A DNA stretch of 64,000 bases from an uncultured Clostridium sp. (GTDB lineage: Bacteria > Bacillota > Clostridia > TANB77 > CAG-508): contig USCB01000003.1 of the NCBI GenBank assembly GCA_900553125.1, forward strand, positions 18,120 to 82,119. Direction: 5' to 3'. Positions within the stretch are counted from its first letter, which is position 1, and every line of letters starts with the position of its first letter. Positions 27,758 through 37,839 of the stretch are shown piece by piece. A model generated the notes under the pieces. The model did not search any database, was not told the origin of the DNA, and worked only from the letters and a program-made list of their open reading frames with translations. Made by a program: the position numbers and the translations under genes.

Positions 27758-29101
27758 ACGTTCATAATTGTCATCATAAAATGTGTCTAGTGCTTTCTGA
27801 TATGCATATTGTTTCTTGATATTATCCATAGCTAGTAAGATATCTCTATATTCTTCTTTGCTTATTGAAGGTTCTGTTTCCAAAAAATTATTTAAATCTT
27901 CAAGTTCTCCCTGATAATCTTCGGTTATCATTGCTTTTAGGTCTAATAAAGCAATTAAACTTTTTACATAATTTGGATAAAATCTTGCTTGTTTAATTTT
28001 TTCCTCAATATCAGATAGAGAAATATTACCATATTTAAAGTTACGTTCAAGCTGTTCAATCCATGCTTTTCTATTTTCTTCTGTAAAAGTAATCTCCATA
28101 TTTTTTTCTTTTTCTTTTTTTCTATCTAATATAATATTAACTTTATCTAATCTCATAAGATTTTTTGTGGATGCATTACGTGGATTATTATTTATAATTT
28201 GTTCTAAATAATATTTTTCACTTATCAAGTCATTAGTGTCCCTACAAATTTTACACATATATGTAAGTATAAGCTCATCATTTGGGATATCTTTTAAAAA
28301 TTTTTCTCAAATATCTTTTGCTAAATTCAAATTGCCAGTTTTATATAATGATTTTACTAATTTTTCTTTTGCTATAACTTCAGAAGGATGTTTCTTTAAG
28401 ATAGATTGAGCAATATCTCTGATTTGAGTATAAACATCGTGGGTTACTTCGCGTAAAATCTGTTCATGATTTGCAGTTTCACCTTGTAGCCTTAAGTTGT
28501 TTTCCTTTTGTTCAATTAATCTGTTAATACTTCTTCCCAAAGTTGCAATTCTAGAATATTCTTTATGCAAAGCAGAGGTTTGACCTTTATTTAATAAAGT
28601 TTGTTTTTTATTTTTATAGAATTCATTATTTGGATTTGCTTCTAAAATTTTATTAATAAATTCTATTGATTTTTGATAATTTCCACATTTTTCTTCTAAT
28701 ATTACTAAACCATTTAAAATTTGTTGAGATTGACTATTTTCCAATAATTTATATCCTAAGTTTCTAGCTTCATCAAGTTGATTTAGGTAAATATATGTAT
28801 ACATTAATTTAGTTTGCATATCTATATCATTAGGAAGAATTTTTAGGATATCTTCTAATTTATTTTTTAGTTCCTGGAGCAATTTTTGTTTCTTTTCGTA
28901 ATTCTTTTCTATCTTTTGTTCTTTATATAGTTTAAATATAATTTGTTTATATGGACGCTCATTTTTTTCTATCCACCAGGATGTTAAAAGTTCAGGCTGA
29001 ATATCCATTCCTATTATTTGACTTATTTGTTCAGGTGTTTTTCCTTCTGATTGTAATTTAATTGCTCTATCTTTTATCTTTTTCATTTCTTTAAAATCCA
29101 T
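27755..29101 (-). pseudogene. TPR-like protein with in-frame TGA
   Basis: One frame of 448 codons, interrupted by TGA at 28309-28307. Upstream (residues 1-264) are helical TPR-like repeats, with an HTH-like start (GKTPEQISQIIGMD). Past the stop the same frame continues EKFLKDIPNDELILTYMCKI for about 180 residues of similar helical sequence. It is therefore a point nonsense change rather than a frameshift. No CGG is near, so it is unrelated to the quadruplet sites. The intact protein was probably a cytoplasmic scaffold; it may now be two pieces or dead. Confidence 0.6.
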
Positions 29102-29132
29102 TTAGTTACTCCTTTTTAATTAAACTAATATT

Positions 29133-29161
29133 ATTATAATATATAGTATATTTTTAGTCAA
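29133..29161 (-). promoter_or_regulatory. Promoter of the TPR-like gene
   Basis: Minus strand TTGACT, 17 bp, TATAAT. Confidence 0.75.
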
Positions 29162-29204
29162 CAAAAAGAAGAGTTTGTATTTACATAAACTCTTCTTTTT
29201 GCTG
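29162..29204. terminator. Terminator of the Cys-rich gene
   Basis: AAAAAGAAGAGTTT pairs with AAACTCTTCTTTTT. Confidence 0.85.
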
Positions 29205-29207
29205 ACT

Positions 29208-29414
29208 TTAATCTTCCTGAGTACATATTTTGCAATATGTACTCAAGTCGCAATTTGAACATTCTCCTGCACACATAGGGCAAAGATACCGCACATAGCA
29301 ATTCATACAATCTATATGTTGGCAATAGATGTAGGGGCAAGAACCTGTTTCTTTGCATTTTTCGCAGGAAATTTCAGGATGTGATTTGCACATCCGGGTT
29401 GAGGCTTCACACAT
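29208..29414 (-). CDS. Cysteine-rich small protein, foreign-looking
   Basis: 68 residues with 14 cysteines, ten of them in five CxxC pairs (17/20, 36/39, 45/48, 52/55, 61/64), so a multi-zinc or iron-sulfur fold is likely. The start is fixed by GGAGG 7 bp upstream and a consensus promoter. GC-richer than the neighbours. Two in-frame CGG arginine codons (29396-29394, 29291-29289) mark it as a gene not adapted to this genome. No family recognised. Confidence 0.6.
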   Translation of the reverse strand: MCEASTRMCKSHPEISCEKCKETGSCPYIYCQHIDCMNCYVRYLCPMCAGECSNCDLSTYCKICTQED

Positions 29415-29453
29415 ATGTATACCTCCATTTAAAATTTTTTATGATACTTAGAT

Positions 29454-29482
29454 ATTATATGACCGTTTGATGGTTATGTCAA
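29454..29482 (-). promoter_or_regulatory. Promoter of the Cys-rich gene
   Basis: Minus strand TTGACA, 17 bp, TATAAT. Confidence 0.8.
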
Positions 29483-29579
29483 TCTGTTTGGCTTAAAATT
29501 TGCAATTTTTTATAAACAGTTCAAACCGTATCATCAGTAACTTTTTTTATTATGAACTGCAGAACTAGTTACCATAATC

Positions 29580-29608
29580 TTGAAGGATATGGTAAAATAT
29601 GTTATAAT
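29580..29608 (+). promoter_or_regulatory. Promoter of the ABC ATPase gene
   Basis: TTGAAG, 17 bp, TATAAT. Confidence 0.75.
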
Positions 29609-29641
29609 TTAGATTGAGTGTTAATATTAAGGAGGAAAATA

Positions 29642-31555
29642 ATGAGAGTAAAAGGAAAAAATGGAACTTCAATTGAAATAATAACTCAGAAGATAAAAAG
29701 AGAATTAAGAAAAGAATATCCAACAATAGGAAAACATGATAAAAAAGATAAAGTAAGAAATAGATTTAAATCCGGAAGTTTAACTGTAAAAGATTGGAAT
29801 AATATTGAAGTAGGAATGAGATTTATTAGAGATATTATAATGGGCAAATTTAACACTGCAAAATTAAAACAGTCAGCAGGAATGGAAGATATAAGCAAAT
29901 TACAGTTTATAGTTAGTGAATATGAAACATTAAGTAATAAATTTTTTAATAAAATAATATCAAGTATAAGATTAGAAAAAAATTTACAAGAAAAAATTCA
30001 AAATCTTTCAGATTATTCTCAAATTGCACAAGCTGCACGTGATGGAATTATACTAAAAAAAGAAGTCAGAGATGAAAAAATAGATGGAAAAATAGAAAAA
30101 GTTGAATATGATACAGTCATGACACCAAATGAGGTAATTTGGACATTAAAGAAATATCAAAGAATGTTAGACCAAGTTTATGCTGATAGATTTGATAATT
30201 ATTTAGGATTAGGCTTAGCAATATCAGGAATTTTAGGAGTAGCTGTAGGAGGAGAAAAGAATGATTTCAAGAAAAATGTACCTTTTATAACTTTAGAAAT
30301 AGCTAGTCAGGCTGGTAAGGAAGTGTTAAGAGAAATAATATCAAAGAAAATGGGAGAAACGCAAAAAGATGAAATAGCATGGAATTTAAATAAACAGCAA
30401 AAAAATTTGGAAAACGACCTACTGGAAAATGAACAAGTTAGTAGTAGTGCAGAAAAAATATCTATCGGGGAGATTAAAAGAAGTGCAAAAGCAGAAAAAA
30501 GGGTTTTGAGTGAAAAAGAAAATTATGAATTAATCTTTTCAATTATGTCAGATTCAATTTCAGCAATAATGACAGGAGCATATGTTGGAAATAATGTAAA
30601 GATTAAGGAAAATGGTAAAATTGATGGAAAGTCATTAGCAAGTGTAATTGTATCTTTAAGAGAAAATAAAAAAATAGCTAATACTATATATTTCAAGTCA
30701 AGAAGATTAGTGAAAAATAATAAAAGAGAAGAAGGTTTTGAATCAGTGTGTGAAGATGTTCTTAATATAATTTCTCAAATGGAAGAAAAAGTTTATCCAT
30801 TAGAGGGAGCTAAAAATTCATTTGATTCATTAGAGATAAAAGATTTAGATGCAAGTTTTTATCCTAAAAAAGATTATAAAACAGGGGAAATAAAATTTTC
30901 AACCAATATAAAAATACCAGAATTTAGTATGAAAAGAGGAGATGTAGTATTACTATCAGGAGCATCTGGAGCTGGAAAAAGTACATTTTTAAGATTACTA
31001 AAAAGAGGAGATATAAATAATAGAAATGCGATAAAATTGAGTACTGGTGAGAGAGTTGATAATTTAGGAACTGAATTTATTTCATTTAGACCTAGTATGG
31101 ATTTAGGAAGTGAAACTACAGTTTTACACCAAATTACAGGAAAAAGAAATATTTCTGATTTGAATAAAAATGAGAGAAAGAAATTGATACATATTATGAA
31201 TGAATTACATTTAGATTTTCCTGATTTGATGGAACAACTTGCCACAAGAAAATTTGCGGAGTTTTCAACAGGACAACAAAGAAGATTGATTCTTTCAAAA
31301 ATGTTTTATAGAATTGATGATGGTGCATCAGTAATAATTGTTGATGAACCTGTTGGAAATGTTGAGGATAAATTAATAAAGGAACAGTTGGAAATGATAA
31401 AAAGATATGCGTTAAGAAAAAATGTTATGCTTTTACTCACAACACATAGATTGGATTTGGCTGAAAAGTTGTCAACTAAAAGATATCATATTAATGAAAA
31501 TGGTGTTATGGAACAGATGGAAATAAAAAGCAAAGAGAAAGAATATAATTTTTGA
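29642..31555 (+). CDS. Soluble ABC-type ATPase of unknown role
   Basis: 637 residues. Residues 1-410 are charged and mostly helical, with one weakly hydrophobic glycine-rich patch (LGLGLAISGILGVAVGG). The C-terminal 220 residues are an ABC ATPase: Walker A SGASGAGKST (about 440), signature FSTGQQRR, Walker B VIIVDEP (about 565) and the H-loop TTHR. There is no transport membrane domain and no partner gene. AAGGAGG fixes ATG 29642. It is one of only two genes here ending in TGA, and that TGA is made by the first bases of an inserted palindrome. Confidence 0.75.
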   Translation: MRVKGKNGTSIEIITQKIKRELRKEYPTIGKHDKKDKVRNRFKSGSLTVKDWNNIEVGMRFIRDIIMGKFNTAKLKQSAGMEDISKLQFIVSEYETLSNKFFNKIISSIRLEKNLQEKIQNLSDYSQIAQAARDGIILKKEVRDEKIDGKIEKVEYDTVMTPNEVIWTLKKYQRMLDQVYADRFDNYLGLGLAISGILGVAVGGEKNDFKKNVPFITLEIASQAGKEVLREIISKKMGETQKDEIAWNLNKQQKNLENDLLENEQVSSSAEKISIGEIKRSAKAEKRVLSEKENYELIFSIMSDSISAIMTGAYVGNNVKIKENGKIDGKSLASVIVSLRENKKIANTIYFKSRRLVKNNKREEGFESVCEDVLNIISQMEEKVYPLEGAKNSFDSLEIKDLDASFYPKKDYKTGEIKFSTNIKIPEFSMKRGDVVLLSGASGAGKSTFLRLLKRGDINNRNAIKLSTGERVDNLGTEFISFRPSMDLGSETTVLHQITGKRNISDLNKNERKKLIHIMNELHLDFPDLMEQLATRKFAEFSTGQQRRLILSKMFYRIDDGASVIIVDEPVGNVEDKLIKEQLEMIKRYALRKNVMLLLTTHRLDLAEKLSTKRYHINENGVMEQMEIKSKEKEYNF

Positions 31556-31596
31556 TTTGGGACGGTTCCTTTTCCGAAAAGGAACCGTCCCAAATC
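31554..31596. repeat. Palindromic repeat copy 3, perfect
   Basis: Two perfect 20-bp arms, GATTTGGGACGGTTCCTTTT and its complement, with a 3-nt loop CCG. It overlaps the stop codon of the ABC ATPase gene. Confidence 0.9.
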
Positions 31597-31673
31597 GAAA
31601 ATTGTTCTTGAAAAATCTGAAAATTTAATATAAAATACAATATAAATAAAAAAAACACAAGAAAGGGAAAAAA

Positions 31674-34600
31674 ATGTACTTAAAAAGATTAGAATTACAA
31701 GGTTTTAAATCATTCGCAGATAAAACAATACTAGAATTTATGCCAGGAATAACAAGTGTAATAGGTCCAAATGGTTCAGGAAAAAGCAATATAGCAGATG
31801 CAATTAGATGGGTGCTTGGAGAGCAAAGTATGAAAGAACTTCGTGGTGGAAAGTCGGTAGATATAATATTTGCGGGAACACAAAATAGAAAATCATTAGG
31901 ATTTGCAGAGGCATCACTAGTATTTGATAATCAAAATGGCAAACTTCCAATTGAATATAAAGAAGTAACGGTTACAAGAAAACTATATAGAAGTGGAGAA
32001 ACAGGATATTACATTAATAAAACACAATGCAGGTTAAAAGATATTTTGGAATTATTTATGGATACCGGAATAGGGAAAGATGGCTATTCAATAATTGGTC
32101 AAGGGGAAATTGATGAGATATTAAGCAATAAATCTGAAGATAGGAGAAATGTATTTGAAGAAGCGGCTGGAATTGTAAAATTTAAAACAAGGAAAGAAGA
32201 GTCTGAAAAAAAGTTAGAACATACTAAACTAAATGTCCTAAGAATAAATGATATTTTAACAGAAATAGAGGCAAATTTAGAGCCACTAAAGCAACAATCA
32301 GATAAGGCGAAAAGATATTTAGATTTAAAAAATGAGCTTAAAAGTATTGAAGTTGGTTTATTTTTGTATAATATTGAAAAATATAAAGCAGACTTAGTAA
32401 AAATTCAGGACGATATAGAGATTATGCAAAATACATGTAATTTAGAAGAAGGAAAACTGGAAAAAATAAAAATTCTTAAAGAAGAGTTAAAAGGGCAAAT
32501 TGATGATTTAACAGAAGAAATTGAAAACACTCAAAACTTAAGATTTACAAGCCAAAAGGATGTTGAAACTTTGACTTCTGAAATTAATGTTGCAAAATCA
32601 AAAATTGAAAATAATGAGGAAAATAGAAAAAGATTTAGAGAAGAGATAGAAGAAATAAAGACAAAAATTTCTAAAACTGAAGAAGAAATGAATTCTAAAC
32701 TAAGTAAAAAAGAAAGCTTAAAAGAAAACAAAGAAAAATATGAAAAAGAGCTTGCAGAAAAACAAAATGAATTAGAGAAAATAAATAAGACATTGTCAGA
32801 AAAGGAACTAGAAATCGAAAATGATAAGAGAAAACTTGAAGAAAATACGGATTTAAAATATGAAATAGAAGGAAGTATTAATGAGCAAAAAGCAAATATT
32901 TCAAATATAGAAAAAAGGAAAGTTCAACTTCAAAATGATATACAAAATAGCATATCAGAATTAGATAATACTAGATTTTCTAAGGAAGAGATTGAAAAAG
33001 GATTTTTTGAAATTCAGAAGGAAAAAAATAATATATCAAAAGAACTTCAAGATATAATAACGGCAAAAAGTAAGGCAGAAGAACAAATAAAATTAATTGA
33101 TATAAAGATAAATAATAGTATACAAGAATTAAATTTCAAAGAATCAAAACACAAATTTTTAGTAGAAACAGAAAAAGAAAAAGATGGATATCAAAAAAGT
33201 GTAAAAGCTTTACTTCAAGAATGTGAAAAAACAAAAGAGCTAGGAAAAGGTGTAAAAGGAGCATTAGCAGAACTTATTGATGTGCCACAAAACTTAGAAA
33301 CAGCAATAGAAATGGCATTAGGTGCAAGTCTTCAAAATATAGTAACAGAAAATGAGCAAGATGCAAAAAGATTGATTGAGCATTTGAGAAAAAATAATTT
33401 AGGAAGAGCGTCATTTTTACCAATTTCAAACATTCAAGGAAAAAGACCTGAAAAGATAAGGGGTAATCTTCAGGGAGTTTTAGGTTTTGCAGCAGACCTA
33501 ATAAAATATGATAAAAAATATGAACAAATAATTTTAAATTTGCTTGGTAGAACTGTAATTGTAGAAAATATGGATACAGCAATAAGAATGTCCAAAGAAA
33601 ATGGTCATAGCTTTAAAATAGTAACAATAGATGGTGATATTATAAGCACAACAGGTTCTATGACTGGTGGTTCTGTTAATAAAAAGACTGTTAAGATTTT
33701 AGGTAGAAGTAAAGAAATTGACGCAATAGCAAATCAAATTGAAAATATCAAGAAAATGCAAGAAGATTTGAAAAAACAAAAAGATGATATTATAAATTCG
33801 AATAAGCAAGTACTTGAAAATGCTGAAAAATTAGAAAATGCACTTCAAACAATTGAAATAAAATACAATGTTGAAAATCAAAAATTGAATACAGTTAAGG
33901 AAAATATTCAAAGAATATCAAATCATTTAGAAAAATTAAGAAAAGAAAAGGCAGAATTAGAAAGTCAAAAAGAGGAATATTTAAAGACTATTGAAGAGAA
34001 AAATAATAAAAAATCACAAATTGATAGTGAAAATGAAGAAATGAAGGCTAAAATAAATGAATATTCTACTTTAAATAAGGATACAGCTAAAAAAGTAGAT
34101 GATTTAAATTTTGATATAACAAATTTAAAAATATCTGTATCATCATTTAATGAAAGTGAAAGTTCAATTGACGAAATGGCTGGGATGCTTAAAAATGAAA
34201 TAGAAAACCAGAATAAAAGTATTGAAAATAAGGAAAGTCAAATTGAAAAAATCAATAGTGAGCAAAAAGAACTTGAAAATAAAATAAATGAAACCAATTT
34301 AAAAATAGAAGAATTAAAGGCTAAAACACTATCAAGTGATGAAGATATTGAAAAAATGAAAAAAGAAAGACAATCTGCAAATGAAAAATTGTCTTTAAAA
34401 GAAAAAGAAGAGGTTGATGAATTTAAGGTAATAGAGGACTTAAAAGGTCAGATTGTAAAAATTGAGGTTAAGAAATCTAAGATAGATGATGATTTAAATG
34501 AAACAATTACATCTCTATGGAATGAATATGAGCTTACTCCAAATGGGGTAGAGGGCTACGAAAAGCCAGCAAATATCGCAGTTACAACAAGAAGAGTTAA

Positions 34601-35225
34601 TAATTTGAAACAAGATATTAGAGAACTTGGAAGTGTAAATGTTGATTCTATTGAAGAATATAAAAACCAAAAACAGAGATATGACTTTATGTGTGAACAA
34701 CGTTTAGATTTGGAAAATACAATGACAAAATTAAGGGATATGATTAGTCAAATAACTGATAGTATGAAGGTTAGATTTAAAGAAAAGATGAAAATTATAA
34801 ACGAAAACTTTGGTCAAACTTTTAAAGAACTATTTGGTGGAGGAGAGGCTAGAATTAAGTTAGAAGATGAAACCAATATTTTAGAATGTGGAATAGATAT
34901 AGAAGCTCAGCCACCAGGAAAGAAACTCCAAAGTATGGGGTTACTTTCAGGTGGAGAAAGAGCATTTACTGCAATTGCATTACTCTTTGCAATTTTAAAG
35001 ATGAACCCAGCTCCATTTTGTGTGCTTGATGAGATTGAGGCAGCTCTTGATGATGTTAATGTTAATAGATATGCTGAATTTTTAAAGAAGTTTGCAGTTG
35101 GTACTCAATTTTTAGTTATTACTCATAGAAAAGGTACAATGGAGGCAGCTGATACTGTTTATGGCGTAACTATGGAAGAAAAAGGTATTTCTAAGTTACT
35201 TTCTATGAAGTTGAGTAAACATTAA
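31674..35225 (+). CDS. smc: Chromosome segregation protein SMC
   Basis: 1183 residues, full length. The N-terminal head has Walker A GPNGSGKSN (31-39). Long coiled coils flank a hinge (about 505-680, with GVKGALAELIDVP). The C-terminal head has LSGGERAFTAIALLFAI and Walker B VLDEIEAALDD. With ScpA and ScpB it forms the condensin that organises origins. It has a clear ribosome binding site but no scp or ftsY neighbours here. Confidence 0.98.
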   Translation: MYLKRLELQGFKSFADKTILEFMPGITSVIGPNGSGKSNIADAIRWVLGEQSMKELRGGKSVDIIFAGTQNRKSLGFAEASLVFDNQNGKLPIEYKEVTVTRKLYRSGETGYYINKTQCRLKDILELFMDTGIGKDGYSIIGQGEIDEILSNKSEDRRNVFEEAAGIVKFKTRKEESEKKLEHTKLNVLRINDILTEIEANLEPLKQQSDKAKRYLDLKNELKSIEVGLFLYNIEKYKADLVKIQDDIEIMQNTCNLEEGKLEKIKILKEELKGQIDDLTEEIENTQNLRFTSQKDVETLTSEINVAKSKIENNEENRKRFREEIEEIKTKISKTEEEMNSKLSKKESLKENKEKYEKELAEKQNELEKINKTLSEKELEIENDKRKLEENTDLKYEIEGSINEQKANISNIEKRKVQLQNDIQNSISELDNTRFSKEEIEKGFFEIQKEKNNISKELQDIITAKSKAEEQIKLIDIKINNSIQELNFKESKHKFLVETEKEKDGYQKSVKALLQECEKTKELGKGVKGALAELIDVPQNLETAIEMALGASLQNIVTENEQDAKRLIEHLRKNNLGRASFLPISNIQGKRPEKIRGNLQGVLGFAADLIKYDKKYEQIILNLLGRTVIVENMDTAIRMSKENGHSFKIVTIDGDIISTTGSMTGGSVNKKTVKILGRSKEIDAIANQIENIKKMQEDLKKQKDDIINSNKQVLENAEKLENALQTIEIKYNVENQKLNTVKENIQRISNHLEKLRKEKAELESQKEEYLKTIEEKNNKKSQIDSENEEMKAKINEYSTLNKDTAKKVDDLNFDITNLKISVSSFNESESSIDEMAGMLKNEIENQNKSIENKESQIEKINSEQKELENKINETNLKIEELKAKTLSSDEDIEKMKKERQSANEKLSLKEKEEVDEFKVIEDLKGQIVKIEVKKSKIDDDLNETITSLWNEYELTPNGVEGYEKPANIAVTTRRVNNLKQDIRELGSVNVDSIEEYKNQKQRYDFMCEQRLDLENTMTKLRDMISQITDSMKVRFKEKMKIINENFGQTFKELFGGGEARIKLEDETNILECGIDIEAQPPGKKLQSMGLLSGGERAFTAIALLFAILKMNPAPFCVLDEIEAALDDVNVNRYAEFLKKFAVGTQFLVITHRKGTMEAADTVYGVTMEEKGISKLLSMKLSKH

Positions 35226-35316
35226 AAATTAAAATTGCTAAATTTAAATTTGAATATGTATAAATTTGGAAAAGATGGTAAGAATTTTAATATAACAATT
35301 TTTAAGGAGAAAGTTT

Positions 35317-35640
35317 ATGGAAAAGTGTAAAATGAAGAATGTTGTTGTATTGAAAAATTTGCCATCTAATTTAATTGAAGAGGCGTTTGTTGTTGTTAAA
35401 TCTAGAAAAGTTGCAAAAAGTTTGGAATGTATAGATGGAAAAAATAAAAAGTTTGAAAAAGATTGTAAAGATGATGGATATATTGTAAGAGAGGCAGAAA
35501 GTGTGCTTGCGAGTTTTGTTAGTTTAGTTGAGAAAAAGGAATCAAAGAAAATAGATGTACCATTAAAGAAAAGGTATAATGTGCTTAAATTTTATTCGAT
35601 ATTGGTTACAATTGTTTTTGTAGCATCAATTGTTTTTTAG
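35317..35640 (+). CDS. Small tail-anchored protein
   Basis: 107 residues. A soluble N-terminus (KNVVVLKNLPSNLIEEAFVV) and one C-terminal membrane helix (about 88-106) suggest a tail-anchored protein facing the cytoplasm. AAGGAGAAAG precedes ATG, and a terminator follows. Family not recognised. Confidence 0.6.
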   Translation: MEKCKMKNVVVLKNLPSNLIEEAFVVVKSRKVAKSLECIDGKNKKFEKDCKDDGYIVREAESVLASFVSLVEKKESKKIDVPLKKRYNVLKFYSILVTIVFVASIVF

Positions 35641-35645
35641 GAATT

Positions 35646-35690
35646 AAAAAGGGACATGTTAATGTATTTTACAATTAACATGCCCTTTTG
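35646..35690 (+). terminator. Rho-independent terminator
   Basis: AAAAAGGGACATGTTAAT pairs with ATTAACATGCCCTTTT. Confidence 0.85.
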
Positions 35691-35837
35691 TAGTTAATAT
35701 TTTACTAGAAACATAAGTTTCTCCCTTTTAAATTTACTATATGTCAAATCCCCAAAAGGAGATATTGCTTTAGCGTTTAGCTAGGAGTTTCTATTAGTAT
35801 AACATAAATTTAGTATTATGTTACGAATTTTAGGTAA

Positions 35838-35875
35838 CAAAAATCAACCAGATGTTATTTTCTGATTGATTTTTG
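35838..35875. terminator. Hairpin downstream of tRNA-Leu
   Basis: CAAAAATCAACCAGA pairs with TCTGATTGATTTTTG. It probably ends the minus-strand tRNA-Leu transcript. Confidence 0.6.
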
Positions 35876-35913
35876 TATCTATCTGTTCAATTTAGTTCGA
35901 ACATATACGTCAT

Positions 35914-35996
35914 TGGTGCTGATGGTGGGACTCGAACCCACATGGTTACCCGCTGGATTTTGAGTCCAGTGCGTCTGCCAGTTCCGCCACATCAGC
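35914..35996 (-). tRNA. tRNA-Leu (CAA)
   Basis: 83 nt with CCA. GCTGATG/CATCAGC acceptor stem, anticodon loop CTCAAAA (CAA, reads UUG) and a short class-II variable arm. It looks normal. Confidence 0.93.
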
Positions 35997-36067
35997 AATT
36001 AATACTTGTATATTCTAGCATAAATTATAAAAAATGTCTACTTTTTTTTAAAAACATCTAAAAAAAG

Positions 36068-36095
36068 TTGAACAAAAATAAAAAAATGATATAAT
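36068..36095 (+). promoter_or_regulatory. Promoter of the YwaF-like gene
   Basis: TTGAAC, 16 bp, TATAAT. Confidence 0.65.
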
Positions 36096-36122
36096 ATATA
36101 GGAAAAAATAAGGAGTAAAGAT

Positions 36123-36872
36123 ATGTTTTTTGCAAAACCTAATGAATATGAACCATGTGGAATATTTACCACAAAACATTTTATACTAATAATACTAACA
36201 ATAGCAGCAATATCTGTAGCATTAAAGAGAACAGTAAACAAAAGTAAAGAAGAAGTAAGAAAAAAAATAAAAAATCTAACAATATTTATATGGATACTAG
36301 AATTTGTAAGAATTGGTTTTAATCTATATATTGGAAATGCAAATAATGTAAATGAATATTTGCCATTATATTATTGTAGTTTATTATTATATGCAGGACT
36401 AATGTCATCATTTGGAAAGGGAAAGATAAAGAGAATAGGTGATGTATTTTTATCAACAGGAGGAATTATTGGAGGAATAGTATTTATAATAATGCCAACA
36501 ACCTCTTTGCCTACATATCCAATGCTACATTTTCTAAGTCTACATAGCTTTTTATATCATGGAATAATGGTATATATTGGACTTCTTATGAATGCTACAA
36601 ATTATATAAATTTAGAATTAAAAGACATTATATATTTTGCTGAATTGGTCGGATCAATTTGTGCGGTTTCACTAGTAATAAATCATATATTTGATAGTAA
36701 TTTGATGTTTATATCAAAAGATTTTCCAGGGACACCACTTACAATATTATATCATTTAACAGGAAAGTTATTTACGCCTATAATGATAATAGCACAAATG
36801 ACTTTACCATTCTTAGTAGTATATTTTTTAGAAAATGGAAAGACTAGAGTAAAAAATGAAGAATTTAATTAA
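36123..36872 (+). CDS. YwaF-family integral membrane protein
   Basis: 249 residues with about seven hydrophobic helices. The PLYYCSLLLYAG segment, the HSFLYHG histidines and TGKLFTP resemble the YwaF / TIGR02206 family of unknown function. AAGGAG is 6 bp upstream of ATG. Monocistronic, with its own promoter and terminator. Confidence 0.75.
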   Translation: MFFAKPNEYEPCGIFTTKHFILIILTIAAISVALKRTVNKSKEEVRKKIKNLTIFIWILEFVRIGFNLYIGNANNVNEYLPLYYCSLLLYAGLMSSFGKGKIKRIGDVFLSTGGIIGGIVFIIMPTTSLPTYPMLHFLSLHSFLYHGIMVYIGLLMNATNYINLELKDIIYFAELVGSICAVSLVINHIFDSNLMFISKDFPGTPLTILYHLTGKLFTPIMIIAQMTLPFLVVYFLENGKTRVKNEEFN

Positions 36873-36879
36873 AAAAATA

Positions 36880-36914
36880 ATAAATATCCACTAGCTAAGC
36901 TGGTGGATATTTAT
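36880..36914 (+). terminator. Rho-independent terminator
   Basis: AAATATCCACTAGC pairs with GCTGGTGGATATTT, then TATTTT. Confidence 0.85.
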
Positions 36915-37201
36915 TTTATATAATTCAACTTTCCTACAAACTTCTTCTTTTGATAAGTCCATTTTCTTTCTATGTTCAATTAAGAGATTTTCAATTATAT
37001 ATTATATTTTTTCAAAAAAATTCCTCGCACTTTGCTTTTTTGTTGATTTTAATACAAATTTTGTGTTACTCCGTAATAGAGCCTAACTGTATTACTATTT
37101 TATTTATTTTTGTAATAAAAAAAAGACTTTACTATTTCTAGTAAAATCATATATATTTTAATTACTTAAAGGGATATCCCTTTAGGTAAAAACTTTCAAA
37201 G
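36915..37201. other. Intergenic, no gene seen
   Basis: AT-rich sequence without a supported gene; AAGGGATATCCCTT is a small palindrome near the tRNA. Confidence 0.4.
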
Positions 37202-37277
37202 TGGTTGCGGAGGTAGGACTCGAACCTACGACCTCAGGGTTATGAGCCCTGCGAGCTGCCAACTGCTCCACCCCGCG
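37202..37277 (-). tRNA. Initiator tRNA-fMet (CAT)
   Basis: 76 nt with CCA. The acceptor begins CGCGGGG against CTCCGCA, so the first pair is the C1-A72 mismatch of initiators. The anticodon stem has the three G-C pairs GGG/CCC around CTCATAA. Confidence 0.95.
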
Positions 37278-37364
37278 ATGTAACAGATATTATTATAAGA
37301 CTAAACCATAATTTTGTCAAGAGGTTTTTAAAAAATTTCAGAATAAAATGTTACTCCCTGTTAC

Positions 37365-37815
37365 AATTCACATAGAAATCCGGAAAATGCAGGCATAGCT
37401 TTAACATCACGATATCGGTGGAGTATCTATTCTGAATATATAAAAAAAGAGAGAATCATTAATAAAAGAGTGCTGTTAACATGTTTTAATAATAATATAG
37501 ATGATTTTATTAAATTTACGAATAAAGCGGAAGAAATCGATGAAATAATAAATTATGCGAATTTTGAAATTAAATCTCATTTTTCAGATGAAGAACTTAT
37601 GGAAATAATAAAAAAATCTGTAATATAAATGATGTAAAGGAAATTTTTAGTTATTTTAAAATTAAGGAAAAGAGGAAAGTTTTCTTGAAATTTAAAGATA
37701 TAAAAGAAGTAACGGTAAGTCAATTGTCAAGGATAACAAGGGTTAATAAAAAATTTACAAAAAAGAGGGAATTATGTAAAATACGTCGAATAATATATTA
37801 TGGGAAAATAAAATT
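37365..37815 (+). pseudogene. REP-associated transposase relic (RAYT, Y1 type)
   Basis: From 37371 the sequence reads HRNPENAGIALTSRYRWSIY and continues to a stop at 37628; the C-terminal half resumes in another frame (KEVTVSQLSRITRV). HRNP..AG and YRWS are hallmarks of the C-terminal side of TnpA-REP proteins. The N-terminal catalytic half with the HUH and Tyr motifs is gone, so it is inactive. It uses CGG as Arg in YRW, as a foreign gene would. It may be a relic of the enzyme that spread palindromic repeats here. Confidence 0.7.
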
Positions 37816-37839
37816 GAAAAAAGAAAGAGAGGTTATAAA

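Noticed and set aside
28307..28309. The TGA in the TPR-like gene as another recoding site
   Set aside because: No CGG nearby, no frame change, and only one case; a nonsense mutation is simpler.
37202..37277. Elongator tRNA-Met
   Set aside because: The C1-A72 mismatch and GGG/CCC anticodon stem identify the initiator.
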